Shown here piece after piece: positions 14,501 through 27,500 of a stretch of DNA of 64,000 bases (the stretch's first letter is position 1; each line of letters starts with the position of its first letter). The notes under the pieces are model-generated. The model worked only from the letters and a program-made list of their open reading frames with translations. It did not search any database and was not told the DNA's origin. Made by a program: the position numbers and the translations under genes. Source of the DNA: Halictus rubicundus (taxonomy: Eukaryota > Arthropoda > Insecta > Hymenoptera > Halictidae); NCBI RefSeq assembly GCF_050948215.1, contig NW_027488567.1, forward strand, positions 1,426,001 through 1,490,000, read 5' to 3'.

Positions 14501-17500
14501 AGGATAGGATAGAGGATAACATAGGGGATTGGATAGCATTGAGGATAGGAGACGATAGAGGATAGGATAGGATAGAGGATAGGATAGGATAGATGATATT
14601 ATAGGATAGAGGATAGGATAGGATGGAGGATAGGAGAGGATAGAGCAGATGATAGAGCATAGGAAAGAATCGAGGATAGGATAGGATAGAATATAGGATA
14701 GGATAGATGATAGGATAGGATTGAGGATTGGATAGGATACAGGATACGATAGGATAGAGGATAGGATAGGATTGAGGATAGGATAGGAAAGAGGACAGGA
14801 TAGGATAGAGCATAGGTTAGGATAGAGGATAGGATAGGACAGAGGATAGGATAGGATAGAGGATAGGATAGGATAGAGGATAGGATACGATAGTGGATTG
14901 GATAGGATAGAGGATACGATAGGATAGAGAATAGGATAGGATAGAGGATAGGATAGGATAGAGGATAGGATAGGATAGATGATATTATAGGATAGAGGAT
15001 AGCATAGGATGGAGGATAGGATAGGATAGATGATAAGATAGGATAGAGGATAGGATAGGATAGAGGATAGGATAGAATAGAGGATAGGATAGGATAGATG
15101 ATATTATAGGAAAGAGGATAGGATATGATAGAGGATACGATATTATGGAGGATAGGATAGGATAGAGGATAGGATAGGATAGAGTATAGGATAGGATAGA
15201 GGATAGGATAGGATAGAGGATAGGATAGGATAGAGTATAGGATCGGATAGAGGATAGGATAGGATTGAGGATAGGAGAGGATAGAGCAGATGATAGAGCA
15301 TAGGAAAGAATTGAGGATAGCAGAGGATAGAATATAGGATAGGATAGAGAATAGGATAGGATAGATGATATTATAGGATAGAGGATAGGATAGGATGGAG
15401 GATTGGATAGGATAGAGGATGCGATAGGATAGAGGATAGGATAGGATAGAGGATAGGATAGGATAGAGGATAGGATATTATAGAGGATAGGATAGGATAG
15501 AGGATAACATAGGGGATTGGATAGCATAGAGGATAGGAGACGATAGAGGATAGGATAGGATAGAGGATAGGATAGGATAGATGATATTATAGGATAGAGG
15601 ATAGGATAGGATAGAGGATAGGATATAGGATTGGATAGGATAGAGGATAGGATCGGATAGAGGATAGGATAGGATTGAGGATAGGAGAGGATAGAGTAGA
15701 TGATAGAGCAAAGGCAAGAATTGAGGATAGGATAGGATAGAATATAGGATAGGATAGAGAATAGGATAGGATAGATGATGTTATAGGATAGAGGATAGGA
15801 TAGGATGGAGGATAGGACAGGATAGAGGATAGGATAGGATAGAGGATAGGATAGGATAGAGGATAGGATAGGATAGATGATATTATAGGACAGAGGATAG
15901 GATAGGATAGAGGATAGGATATTATAGAGGATAGGATAGGATACAGGATAACATAGGGGATTGGATAGCATAGAGGATAGGAGACGATAGAGGATAGGAT
16001 AGGATACAGGATAGGATAGGATAGATGATATTATAGGATAGAGGATAGGATAGGATGGAGGATAGGATAGGATAGAGGATAGGATAGAGGATAGGATCGG
16101 ATAGAGGATAGGATAGGATTTAGGATAGGAGAGGATAGAGCAGATGATAGAGCATAGGAAAGAATTGAGGATAGGATAGGATAGAATATAGGATAGGATC
16201 GAGAATAGGATAGGATAGATGATATTATAGGATAGAGGATAGGATAGGATGGAGGATAGGATAGGATAGAGGATAGGATAGGATGGAGGTTAGGATAGGA
16301 TAGAGGATAAGATAGTATAGAGGATAACATAGGGAATTGGATAGGATAGAGGAGAGGAGACCATAGAGGATAGGATACGATTGATGATAGGATAGGAAAG
16401 ATTACAGGATAGGATACAGGATACGATATTATAGAGGATACGATATTATAGAGGATAGGATAGGATAGATAATAGGATAGGATAGAGGATAGGATAGGAT
16501 AGAGGATAGGATAGGATATAGGATAGGATAGGATAGGATAGAGGATAGGATAGGATAGAGGATAGGATAGGATAGAGGATTGGATAAGATAGAGGATACC
16601 AAAGGATAGAGGATAGGATAGGATTGAGGATAGTATAGGATATAGGATAGGATAGGATAGAGGATAGGATAGGATAGAGGATAGGATAGGATAGAGGATT
16701 GGATAGGATAGAGGATACCAAAGGATAGAGGATAGGATAGGATTGAGGATAGGATAGGATAGAGGATAGGATAGGATAGAGGATAGGATAGGATAGAGGA
16801 TAGGATAGGAGAGAGGATAGGATAGGATAGAGGATTGGATAGGATAGAGGATGCGATAGGATAGAGGATAGGATAGGATAGAGGATAGGATAGGATAGAG
16901 GATAGGATATTATAGAGGATAGGATAGGATAGAGGATAACATAGGGGATTGGATAGCATAGAGGATAGGAGACGATAGAGGATAGGATAGGATAGAGGAT
17001 AGGATAGGATAGATGATAATATAGGATAGAGGATAGGATAGGATGGAGGATAGGATAGGATAGAGGATAGGATATAGGATTGGATAGGACAGAGGATAGG
17101 ATCGGATAGAGGATAGGATAGGATTGAGGATAGGAGAGGATAGAGCAGATGATAGAGCATAGGCAAGAATCGAGGATAGGATAGGATAGAATATAGGATA
17201 GGATAGAGAATAGGATAGGATAGATGATGTTATAGGATAGAGGATAGGATAGGATGGAGGATAGGACAGGATAGAGGATAGGATAGGATAGAGGATAGGA
17301 TAGGATGGAGGATATTATAGGATAGAGGATATTATGGGACAGAGGATAGGATAGGATAGAGGATAGGATATTATAGAGGATAGGATAGGATACAGGATAA
17401 CATAGGGGATTGGATAGAATAGAGGATAGGAGACGATAGAGGATAGGATAGGATAGAGGATAGGATAGGATAGAGGATAGGATAGGATAGAGGATTGGAT

Positions 17501-18850
17501 AGGATAGAGGATACCATAGGATAGAGGATAGGATAGGATTGAGGATAGGATAGGATTGAGGATAGGATAGGAAAGAGGACAGGATAGTATACAGGATACG
17601 ATATTATAGAGGATACGATATTATAGAGGATAGGATTGGATAGAGGATAGGATAGGATAGAGGATAGGATAGGAGAGAGGATAGGATAGGACAGAGGATA
17701 GGATAGGATAGAGGATAGGATAGGACAGAGGATAGGATAGGATAGAGGATTGGATAGGATAGAGGATACCAAAGGATAGAGGATAGGATAGGATTGAGGA
17801 TAGGATAGGAAAGAGGACAGGATAGTATACAGGATACGATATTATAGAGGATACGATATTATAGAGGATAGGATAGGATAGAAGATAGGATAGGATAGAG
17901 GATAGGATAGGAGAGAGGATAGGATAGGACAGAGGATAGGATAGGATAGAGGATAGGATAGGACAGAGGATAGGATAGGATAGAGGATTGGATAGGATAG
18001 AGGATACCAAAGGATAGAGGATAGGATAGGATTGAGGATAGGATATGATTGAGGATAGGATAGGAAAGAGGACAGGATAGTATACAGGATACGATATTAT
18101 AGAGGATACGATATTATAGAGGATAGGATAGGATAGAGGATAGGATAGGATAGAGGATAGGATAGGAGAGAGGATAGGATAGGACAGAGGATAGGATAGG
18201 ATAGAGGATAGGACAGGATAGAGGATAGGATAGGATAGATGATATTATAGGATAGAGGATAGGATAGGATGGAGGATATTATAGGATAGAGGATATTATA
18301 GGACAGAGGATAGGATAGGATAGAGGATAGGATATTATAGAGGATAGGATAGGATACAGGATAACATAGGGTATTGGATAGCATAGAGGATAGGAGACGA
18401 TAGAGGATAGGATAGGATAGAGGATAGGATAGGATAGATGATATTATAGGATAGAGGATAGGATAGGATGGAGGATAGGATAGGATAGAGGATAGGATAT
18501 AGGATTGGATAGGATAGAGGATAGGATCGGATAGAGGATAGGATAGGATTGAGGATAGGAGAGGATAGAGCAGATGATAGAGCATAGGAAAGAATTGAGG
18601 ATAGGATAGGATAGAATATAGGATAGGATCGAGAATAGGATAGTTTAGATGATATTATAGGATAGAGGATAGGATAGGATGGAGGATAGGATAGGATAGA
18701 GGATAGGATAGGATGGAGGTTAGGATAGGATAGAGGATAAGATAGGATAGAGGATAACATAGGGGATTGGATAGGATAGAGGATAGGAGACCATAGAGGA
18801 TAGGATAGGATTGATGATAGGATAGGATAGAGGATAAGATAGGATAGAGG
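11590..18850 (+). repeat. Segment C: GAGCAGATGATAGAGC-type higher-order block
   Basis: Satellite only. The marker GAGCAGATGATAGAGCA followed by AAGAATTGAGG recurs at 13,522, 14,017 (as GATCAGATG), 14,643, 15,284, 15,694 (as GAGTAGATG), 16,138, 17,143 and 18,568, plus one isolated copy at 8,558 in segment A. Intervals are irregular (495, 626, 641, 410, 444, 1,005 and 1,425 bp), so the higher-order period is unstable. From about 16.4 to 18.1 kb the segment also carries the A-type markers GATTACAGG and ACCAAAGG. That suggests A and C share ancestry, or that material was exchanged between them. Confidence 0.78.
17530..18010 (+). repeat. 238-bp tandem duplication within segment C
   Basis: GATACCAAAGG occurs at 17,765 and 18,003, 238 bp apart. 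The same variant order follows in each copy: GGATTGAGG, GGAAAGAGGACAGG, a doubled AGGATACGATATTATAG, and the GGAGAGAGG and GGACAGAGG monomers. The copies differ at scattered single bases, for example ATAGAGG against ATAGAAGATAGG near 17,881. The length is 14 monomers, the same as the independent duplication near 6.4-6.95 kb. Confidence 0.75.
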
Positions 18851-19009
18851 ATAGGATAGGATAGAGGATAGGATAGGATAGAGGATAGGATAGGATAGTT
18901 GATAGGATAGGATAGAGGATAAGATAGGATACAGGATACGATACTATAGAGGATAGGATATTATAGAGGATAGGATAGGATAAAGGATAGGGTAGGACAG
19001 AGGATAGGA

Positions 19010-19305
19010 TAGGATAGATGATATTATAGGAAAGAGGATAGGATATGATAGAGGATACGATATTATAGAGGATAGGATAGGATAGAGGATAACATAGGGG
19101 ATTGGATAGGATAGAGGATAGGATAGGATGGAGGATAGGATAGGATAGAGGATAGGATAGGATAGATGATATTATAGGAAAGAGGATAGGATATGATAGA
19201 GGATACGATATTATAGAGGATAGGATAGGATAGAGGATAACATAGGGGATTGGATAGGATAGAGGATAGGATAGGATTGATGATAGGATGGGAAAGAGGA
19301 CAGGA
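19010..19305 (+). repeat. 148-bp tandem duplication present in D copies 1 and 3
   Basis: The cassette GATATTATAGGAAAGAGG occurs at 19,020 and 19,168, 148 bp apart (eight 17-bp monomers plus one 12-bp monomer), joined by the private string GGATGGAGGATAGG at about 19,127. D copy 3 has the same joining string at about 42,004. D copy 2 has only one cassette (27,570) and lacks the string, so the offset between copies 1 and 2 changes from 8,550 to 8,402 across this point. Confidence 0.8.
19018..19078 (+). repeat. Representative conserved composite cassette
   Basis: This is one example of the most widely repeated composite in the array. It reads GATGATATTATAGG, then AAAGAGGATAGGATATG, then ATAGAGGATACGATATTATAG. 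In D copy 1 and early copy 2 it begins at or near 19,020, 19,168, 20,059, 21,813, 24,576, 25,115, 25,988, 27,570, 28,461 and 30,215, and it continues at similar intervals to about 54.2 kb. Diverged forms occur near 2,573, 8,828, 11,608, 12,180, 12,900, 15,100, 59,211 and 63,350. It is usually preceded by AAAGGATAGGGTAGG and often followed by the AACATAGGGGATTGG composite. It is a useful phase marker. I see no functional motif in it. Confidence 0.8.
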
Positions 19306-21989
19306 TAGGATACAGGATACGATATTATAGAGGATACGATATTATAGAGGATACGATAGTATAGAGGATAGGATAGGATAGAGGATAGGATAGGATAGAG
19401 GATAGGATAGGATAGAGGATAGGATAGGATAGAGGATGGGGTAGGATAGAGGATAGGATAGGATAGAGGATAGGATATGATAGAGGATAGGATAGGATAC
19501 AGGATAGGATATTATAGAGGATAGGATAGAGGATAGGATAGGAAAGAGGACAGGATAGGATACAGGATACGATATTATAGAGCATGCGATATTATAGAGG
19601 ATACGATAGTATAGAGGATAGGATAGGATAGAGGATAGGATAGGATAGAGGATAGGATAGGATAGAGGATAGGATAGGATAGAGGATAGGATAGGATAGA
19701 GAATAGGATAGGATAGAGGATAGGATAGGATAGACGATAGGATAGGTTATAGGATAGGATAGGATAGATGATAGGATAGGATAGGGGATAGGATAGGATA
19801 GAGGATTGGATAGGATAGAGGATAGGATAGGATACAGGATAGGATAGCATAGAGGATAGGATAGGATAGAGGATAGGATAGGATAGAGGATAGGATAGGA
19901 TAGAGGATAGGATAGGATAGAGGATAGGATAGGATAGAGGATTGGATAGGATAGAGGATAAGATAGGATACAGGATACGATATTATAGAGGATAGGATAG
20001 GATAGAGGATAGGTTAGGATAAAGGATAGGGTAGGATAGAGGATAGGATAGGATAGATGATATTATAGGAAAGAGGATAGGATATGATAGAGGATACGAT
20101 ATTATAGAGGATAGGATAGGATAGAGGATAACATAGGGGATTGGATAGGATAGAGGATAGGATAGGATTGATGATAGGATAGGAAAGAGGACAGGATAGG
20201 ATACAGGATACGATATTATAGAGGATAGGATAGGATAGAGGATAGGATAGGATAGAGGATAGGATAGGATAGAGGATAGGATAGGATAGAGGATAGGATG
20301 GGATAGAGGATAGGTTAGGATAGAGGATAGGATAGGATAGAGGATAGGATAGGATAGAGGATTGGGTAGGATAGAATATAGGATAGGATAGAGGATAGGA
20401 TTGGATTGAGGATAGGATAGGAAAGAGGACAGGATAGGATACAGGATACGATATTATAGAGGATACGATATTAGAGAGGATACGATATTATAGAGGATAC
20501 GATATTATAGAGGATAGGATAGGATAGAGGATAGGATAGGACAAAGGATAAGATAGGATACATTATACGATATTATAGAGGATAGGATAGGATAGAGGAT
20601 AGGATAGGATAAAGGATAGGGTAGGATAGAGGATAGGATAGGATAGAGTATAGGATAGGATAGAGGATATGATAGGATAGAGGATAGGATAGGATAGAGG
20701 ATATGATAGGATAGAGGATATGATAGGATAGAGGATGGGGTAGGATAGAGGATAGGATAGGATAGAGGATAGGATATGATAGAGGATAGGATATTATACT
20801 GGATAGGATAGGATAGAGGATAGGATAGAGGATAGGATAGAGGATAGGATAGGAAAGAGGACAGGATAGGATACAGGATACGATATTATAGAGGATACGA
20901 TATTATAGAGGATACGATAGTATAGAGGATAGGATAGGATAGAGAATAGGATAGGATAGAGGATAGGATAGGATAGAGGATAGGATAGGATATAGGATAG
21001 GATAGGATAGATGATAGGATAGGATAGGGGATAGGATAGGATAGGTGGATTGGATAGGATAGAGGATAGGATAGGATAGAGGATAGGATAGGATAGAGGA
21101 TCGGATAGGATAGAGGATAGGATAGGATAGAGGATATGATAGGATAGAGGATAGGATAGGATAGAGGATAGGATAGGATAGAGGATTGGATAGGATAGAG
21201 GATAGGATAGGATAGAGGATAGGATAGGATAGAGGATAGGATAGGATAGAGGATAGGATAGGATAGAGGATAGGATAGGATAGGGGATAGGATAGGATTG
21301 ATGATAGGATAGGAAAGAGGACAGGATAGGATACAGGATACGATATTATAGAGGATACGATAGTATAGAGGATAGGATAGTATAGAGGATAGAATAGGAT
21401 AGAGGATAGGATAGGATAGAGGATAGGATAGGATAGAGGATAGGATAGGGTAGACGATAGGATAGGATAGAGGATAGGATAGGATAGAGGATTGGATAGG
21501 ATAGAGGATACGATATTATAGAGGATACGATATTATAGAGGATCGGATAGGATAGAGGATAGGATAGGATAGAGGATAGGATAGGATAGAGGATAGGATA
21601 GGACAGAGGATAGGATACGGTAGAGGATAGGATAGGATAGAGGATAGGATAGGATAGAGGATAGGATAGGATAGAGGATAGGATAGGATAGAGGATTGGA
21701 TAGGATAGAGGATAAGATAGGATACAGGATACGATATTATAGAGGATAGGATAGGATAGAGGATAGGATAGGATAAAGGATAGGGTAGGATAGAGGATAG
21801 GATAGGATAGATGATATTATAGGAAAGAGGATAGGATATGATAGAGGATACGATATTATAGAGGATAGGATAGGATTGATGATAGGATAGGAAAGAGGAC
21901 AGGATAGGATACAGGATACGATATTATAGAGGATAGGATAGGATAGAGGATAGGATAGGATAGAGGATAGGATAGGATAGAGGATAGGA

Positions 21990-24565
21990 TAGGATAGAGG
22001 ATAGGATGGGATAGAGGATAGGTTAGGATAGAGGATAGGATAGGATAGAGGATAGGATAGGATAGAGGATTGGGTAGGATAGAATATAGGATAGGATAGA
22101 GGATAGGATTGGATTGAGGATAGGACAGGAAAGAGGACAGGATAGGATAGAGGATACGATAGGATAGAGGATAGGATTGGATTGAGGATAGGATAGGAAA
22201 GAGGACAGGATAGGATACAGGATACGATATTATAGAGGATACGATATTATAGAGGATCGGATAGGATAGAGGATAGGATAGGATAGAGGATAGGATAGGA
22301 TAGAGGATGTGATAGGATAGAGGATAGGATTGGATTGAGGATAGGATAGGACAGAGGATAAGATAGGATACAGGATACGATATTATAGAGGATAGGATAG
22401 GATAGAGGATAGGATAGGAAAGAAGATAGGATAGGATAGAGGATACGATAGGATAGAGGATAGGATAGGACAAAGGATAAGGTAGGATACAGGATACGAT
22501 ATTATAGAGGATAGGATAGGATAGAGGATAGGATAGGATAAAGGATAGGGTAGGATAGAGGATAGGATAGGATAGAGTATAGGATAGGATAGAGGATAGG
22601 ATAGGATAGAGGATAGGATAGGATAGAGGATATGATAGGATAGAGGATATGATAGGATAGAGGATGGGGTAGGATAGAGGATAGGATAGAGGATAGGATA
22701 GGAAAGAGGACAGGATAGGATACAGGATACGATATTATAGAGGATACGATATTATAGAGGATACGATAGTATAGAGGATAGGATAGGATAGAGAATAGGA
22801 TAGGATAGAGGATAGGATAGGATAGAGGATAGGATAGGATATAGGATAGGATAGGATAGATGATAGGATAGGATAGGGGATAGGATAGGATAGGTGGATT
22901 GGATAGGATAGAGGATAGGATAGGATAGGATAGAGGATCGGATAGGATAGAGGATAGGATAGGATACAGGATAGGATAGGATAGAGGATAGGATAGAGGA
23001 TAGGATAGGATAGAGGATAGGATAGGATAGAGGATTGGATAGGATAGAGGATAAGATAGGATACAGGATACGATATTATAGAGGATAGGATAGGATAGAG
23101 GATTGGATAGGATAGAGGATAAGATAGGATACAGGATACGATATTATAGAGGATAGGATAGGATAGAGGATTGGATAGGATAGAGGATAAGATAGGATAC
23201 AGGATACGATATTATAGAGGATAGGATAGGATAGAGGATAGGATAGGGTAAAGGATAGGGTAGGATAGAGGATAGGATGGGATAGATGATAGGATGGGAT
23301 AGAGGATAGGTTAGGATAGAGGATAGGATAGGATAGAGGATAGGATAGGATAGAGGATTGGGTAGGATAGAATATAGGATAGGATAGAGGATAGGATTGG
23401 ATTGAGGATAGGACAGGAAAGAGGACAGGATAGGATAGAGGATACGATAGGATAGAGGATAGGATTGGATTGAGGATAGGATAGGAAAGAGGACAGGATA
23501 GGATACAGGATACGATATTATAGAGGATACGATATTATAGAGGATCGGATAGGATAGAGGATAGGATAGGATAGAGGATAGGATAGGATAGAGGATGTGA
23601 TAGGATAGAGGATAGGATTGGATTGAGGATAGGATAGGACAGAGGATAAGATAGGATACAGGATACGATATTATAGAGGATAGGATAGGATAGAGGATAG
23701 GATAGGAAAGAAGATAGGATAGGATAGAGGATACGATAGGATAGAGGATAGGATAGGACAAAGGATAAGGTAGGATACAGGATACGATATTATAGAGGAT
23801 AGGATAGGATAGAGGATAGGATAGGATAAAGGATAGGGTAGGATAGAGGATAGGATAGGATAGAGTATAGGATAGGATAGAGGATAGGATAGGATAGAGG
23901 ATAGGATAGGATAGAGGATATGATAGGATAGAGGATATGATAGGATAGAGGATGGGGTAGGATAGAGGATAGGATAGAGGATAGGATAGGAAAGAGGACA
24001 GGATAGGATACAGGATACGATATTATAGAGGATACGATATTATAGAGGATACGATAGTATAGAGGATAGGATAGGATAGAGAATAGGATAGGATAGAGGA
24101 TAGGATAGGATAGAGGATAGGATAGGATATAGGATAGGATAGGATAGATGATAGGATAGGATAGGGGATAGGATAGGATAGGTGGATTGGATAGGATAGA
24201 GGATAGGATAGGATAGGATAGAGGATCGGATAGGATAGAGGATAGGATAGGATACAGGATAGGATAGGATAGAGGATAGGATAGAGGATAGGATAGGATA
24301 GAGGATAGGATAGGATAGAGGATTGGATAGGATAGAGGATAAGATAGGATACAGGATACGATATTATAGAGGATAGGATAGGATAGAGGATTGGATAGGA
24401 TAGAGGATAAGATAGGATACAGGATACGATATTATAGAGGATAGGATAGGATAGAGGATTGGATAGGATAGAGGATAAGATAGGATACAGGATACGATAT
24501 TATAGAGGATAGGATAGGATAGAGGATAGGATAGGGTAAAGGATAGGGTAGGATAGAGGATAGGA
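21990..24565 (+). repeat. 1,288-bp tandem duplication in D copy 1
   Basis: Two copies of about 1,288 bp lie near 21,990-23,277 and 23,278-24,565. Landmarks 1,288 bp apart are GGTTAGG (22,021 and 23,309), ATAGGTGG (22,890 and 24,178) and ATAGGGTAAAGG (23,243 and 24,531). The minus-strand open frames at 21,856-22,473 and 23,144-23,761 repeat at the same offset. The junction near 23,280 has an anomalous string, GGATGGGATAGATGATAGGATGGG split across monomers, consistent with a recombination breakpoint. Confidence 0.85.
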
Positions 24566-27500
24566 TAGGATAGATGATATTATAGGAAAGAGGATAGGAT
24601 ATGATAGAGGATACGATATTATAGAGGATAGGATAGGATAGAGGATAACATAGGGGATTGGATAGGATAGAGGATAGGATAGGATTGATGATAGGATAGG
24701 AAAGAGGACAGGATAGGATACAGGATACGATATTATAGAGGATACGATATTATAGAGGATAGGATAGGATAGAGGATAGGATAGGAAAGAAGATAGGATA
24801 GGATAGAGGATACGATAGGATAGAGGATAGGATTGGATTGAGGATAGGATAGGAAAGAGGACAGGATAGGATACAGGATACGATATTATAGAGGATACGA
24901 TATTATAGAGGATAGGATAGGATAGAGGATAGGATAGGATAGAGGATAGGATAGGATAGAGGATAGGATAGGATAGAGGATAGGATAGGATAGAGGATTG
25001 GATAGGATAGAGGATAAGATAGGATACAGGATACGATATTATAGAGGATAGGATAGGATAGAGGATAGGATAGGATAAAGGATAGGGTAGGATAGAGGAT
25101 AGGATAGGATAGATGATATTATAGGAAAGAGGATAGGATATGATAGAGGATACGATATTATAGAGGATAGGATAGGATTGATGATAGGATAGGAAAGAGG
25201 ACAGGATAGGATACAGGATACGATATTATAGAGGATAGGATAGGATAGAGGATAGGATAGGATAGAGGATAGGATAGGATAGAGGATAGGATAGGATAGA
25301 GGATAGGATGGGATAGAGGATAGGTTAGGATAGAGGATAGGATAGGATAGAGGATAGGATAGGATAGAGGATTGGGTAGGATAGAATATAGGATAGGATA
25401 GAGGATAGGATTGGATTGAGGATAGGATAGGAAAGAGGACAGGATAGGATACAGGATACGATATTATAGAGGATACGATATTAGAGAGGATACGATATTA
25501 TAGAGGATACGATATTATAGAGGATCGGATAGGATAGAGGATAGGATAGGATAGAGGATAGGATAGGATAGAGGATACGATAGGATAGAGGATAGGATTG
25601 GATTGAGGATAGGATAGGAAAGAGGACAGGATAGGATATAGGATAGGATAGGATAGATGATAGGATAGGATAGGGGATACGATAGGATAGGTGGATTGGA
25701 TAGGATAGAGGATAGGATAGGATAGGATAGAGGATCGGATAGGATAGAGGATAGGATAGGATAGAGGATAGGATAGGATAGAGGATAGGATAGGATAGAG
25801 GATAGGATAGGATAGAGGATAGGATAGGATAGAGGATTGGATAGGATAGAGGATAAGATAGGATACAGGATTGGATAGGATAGAGGATAAGATAGGATAC
25901 AGGATACGATATTATAGAGGATAGGATAGGATAGAGGATAGGATAGGATAAAGGATAGGGTAGGATAGAGGATAGGATAGGATAGATGATATTATAGGAA
26001 AGAGGATAGGATATGATAGAGGATACGATATTATAGAGGATAGGATAGGATTGATGATAGGATAGGAAAGAGGACAGGATAGGATACAGGATACGATATT
26101 ATAGAGGATAGGATAGGATAGAGGATAGGATAGGATAGAGGATAGGATAGGATAGAGGATAGGATAGGATAGAGGATAGGATGGGATAGAGGATAGGTTA
26201 GGATAGAGGATAGGATAGGATAGAGGATAGGATAGGATAGAGGATTGGGTAGGATAGAATATAGGATAGGATAGAGGATAGGATTGGATTGAGGATAGGA
26301 TAGGAAAGAGGACAGGATAGGATACAGGATACGATATTATAGAGGATACGATATTAGAGAGGATACGATATTATAGAGGATACGATATTATAGAGGATCG
26401 GATAGGATAGAGGATAGGATAGGATAGAGGATAGGGTAGGATAGAGGATACGATAGGATAGAGGATAGGATTGGATTGAGGATAGGATAGGAAAGAGGAC
26501 AGGATAGGATACAGGATACGATATTATAGAGGATACGATATTATAGAGGATAGGATAGGATAGAGGATAGGATAGGACAAAGGATAAGATAGGATACAGG
26601 ATACGATATTATAGAGGATAGGATAGGATAGAGGATAGGATAGGTGGATTGGATAGGATAGAGGATAGGATAGGATAGGATAGAGGATCGGATAGGATAG
26701 AGGATAGGATAGGATAGAGGATAGGATAGGATAGAGGATAGGATAGGATATAGGATAGGATAGGATAGATGATAGGATAGGATAGGGGATAGGATAGGAT
26801 AGAGGATAGGATAGGATAGAGGATAGGATAGGATAGAGGATAGGGTAGGATAGAGGATGGGATACGATGGAGGATAGGATAGGATAGAGGATAGGATAGG
26901 ATAGAGGATAGGATAGGATAGAGGATAGGATAGGATAGAGGATAGGATAGGATAGAGGATAGGATAGGATAGAGGATAGGATAGGATAGAGGATAGGATA
27001 GGATAGAGGATAGGATAGGATAGAGGATAGGATAGGATAGAGGATTGGATAGGATAGAGGATGCGATAGGATAGAGGATAGGATAGGATTGAGGATAGGA
27101 TAGGACAAAGGATAAGATAGGATACAGGATACGATATTATAGAGGATAGGATAGGATAGAGGATAGGATAGGATAGAGGATAGGATAGGATAGAGGATAT
27201 GATTGGATTGAGGATAGGATATGATAGAGGATAGGATAGGATACAGGATAGGATAGGATAGAGGATAGGATAGGATAGAGGACAGGATAGGATACAGGAT
27301 ACGATATTATAGAGGATACGATATTATAGAGGATACGATAGTATAGAGGATAGGATAGGATAGAGGATAGGATAGGATAGAGGTTTATATAGGATAGAGG
27401 ATAGGATGGGATAGACGATAGGATAGGATAGATGATAGGATAGGATAGAGGATAGGATAGGATAGAGGATAAGATAGGATACAGGATACGATACTATAGA

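Larger units (their letters stand above)
18900..27400 (+). repeat. Segment D copy 1 of the multi-kilobase higher-order unit
   Basis: About 8.5 kb of ordered satellite. Distinctive strings recur exactly 8,402 bp downstream in copy 2: GAGCATGCG (19,580 and 27,982), a GATGATATTATAGGAAAGAGG cassette (20,059 and 28,461), ATATTATACTGG (about 20,791 and 29,193), CATTATACG (20,561 and 28,963), ATAGGTGGATTGG (21,041 and 29,443) and TACGGTAGAGG (21,616 and 30,018). After about 22.5 kb the offset shifts to 8,521, then 7,233, then 9,434, each step explained by a gain or loss of tandem blocks. No gene-like or unique sequence is seen. Confidence 0.85.

Noticed and set aside
21856..23761. Two similar 205-codon minus-strand frames (21,856-22,473 and 23,144-23,761) that could suggest a duplicated gene family
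   Set aside because: They repeat because the DNA is a 1,288-bp tandem duplication. The 5' codon of the first is TTG, not ATG, and the product is the satellite peptide.
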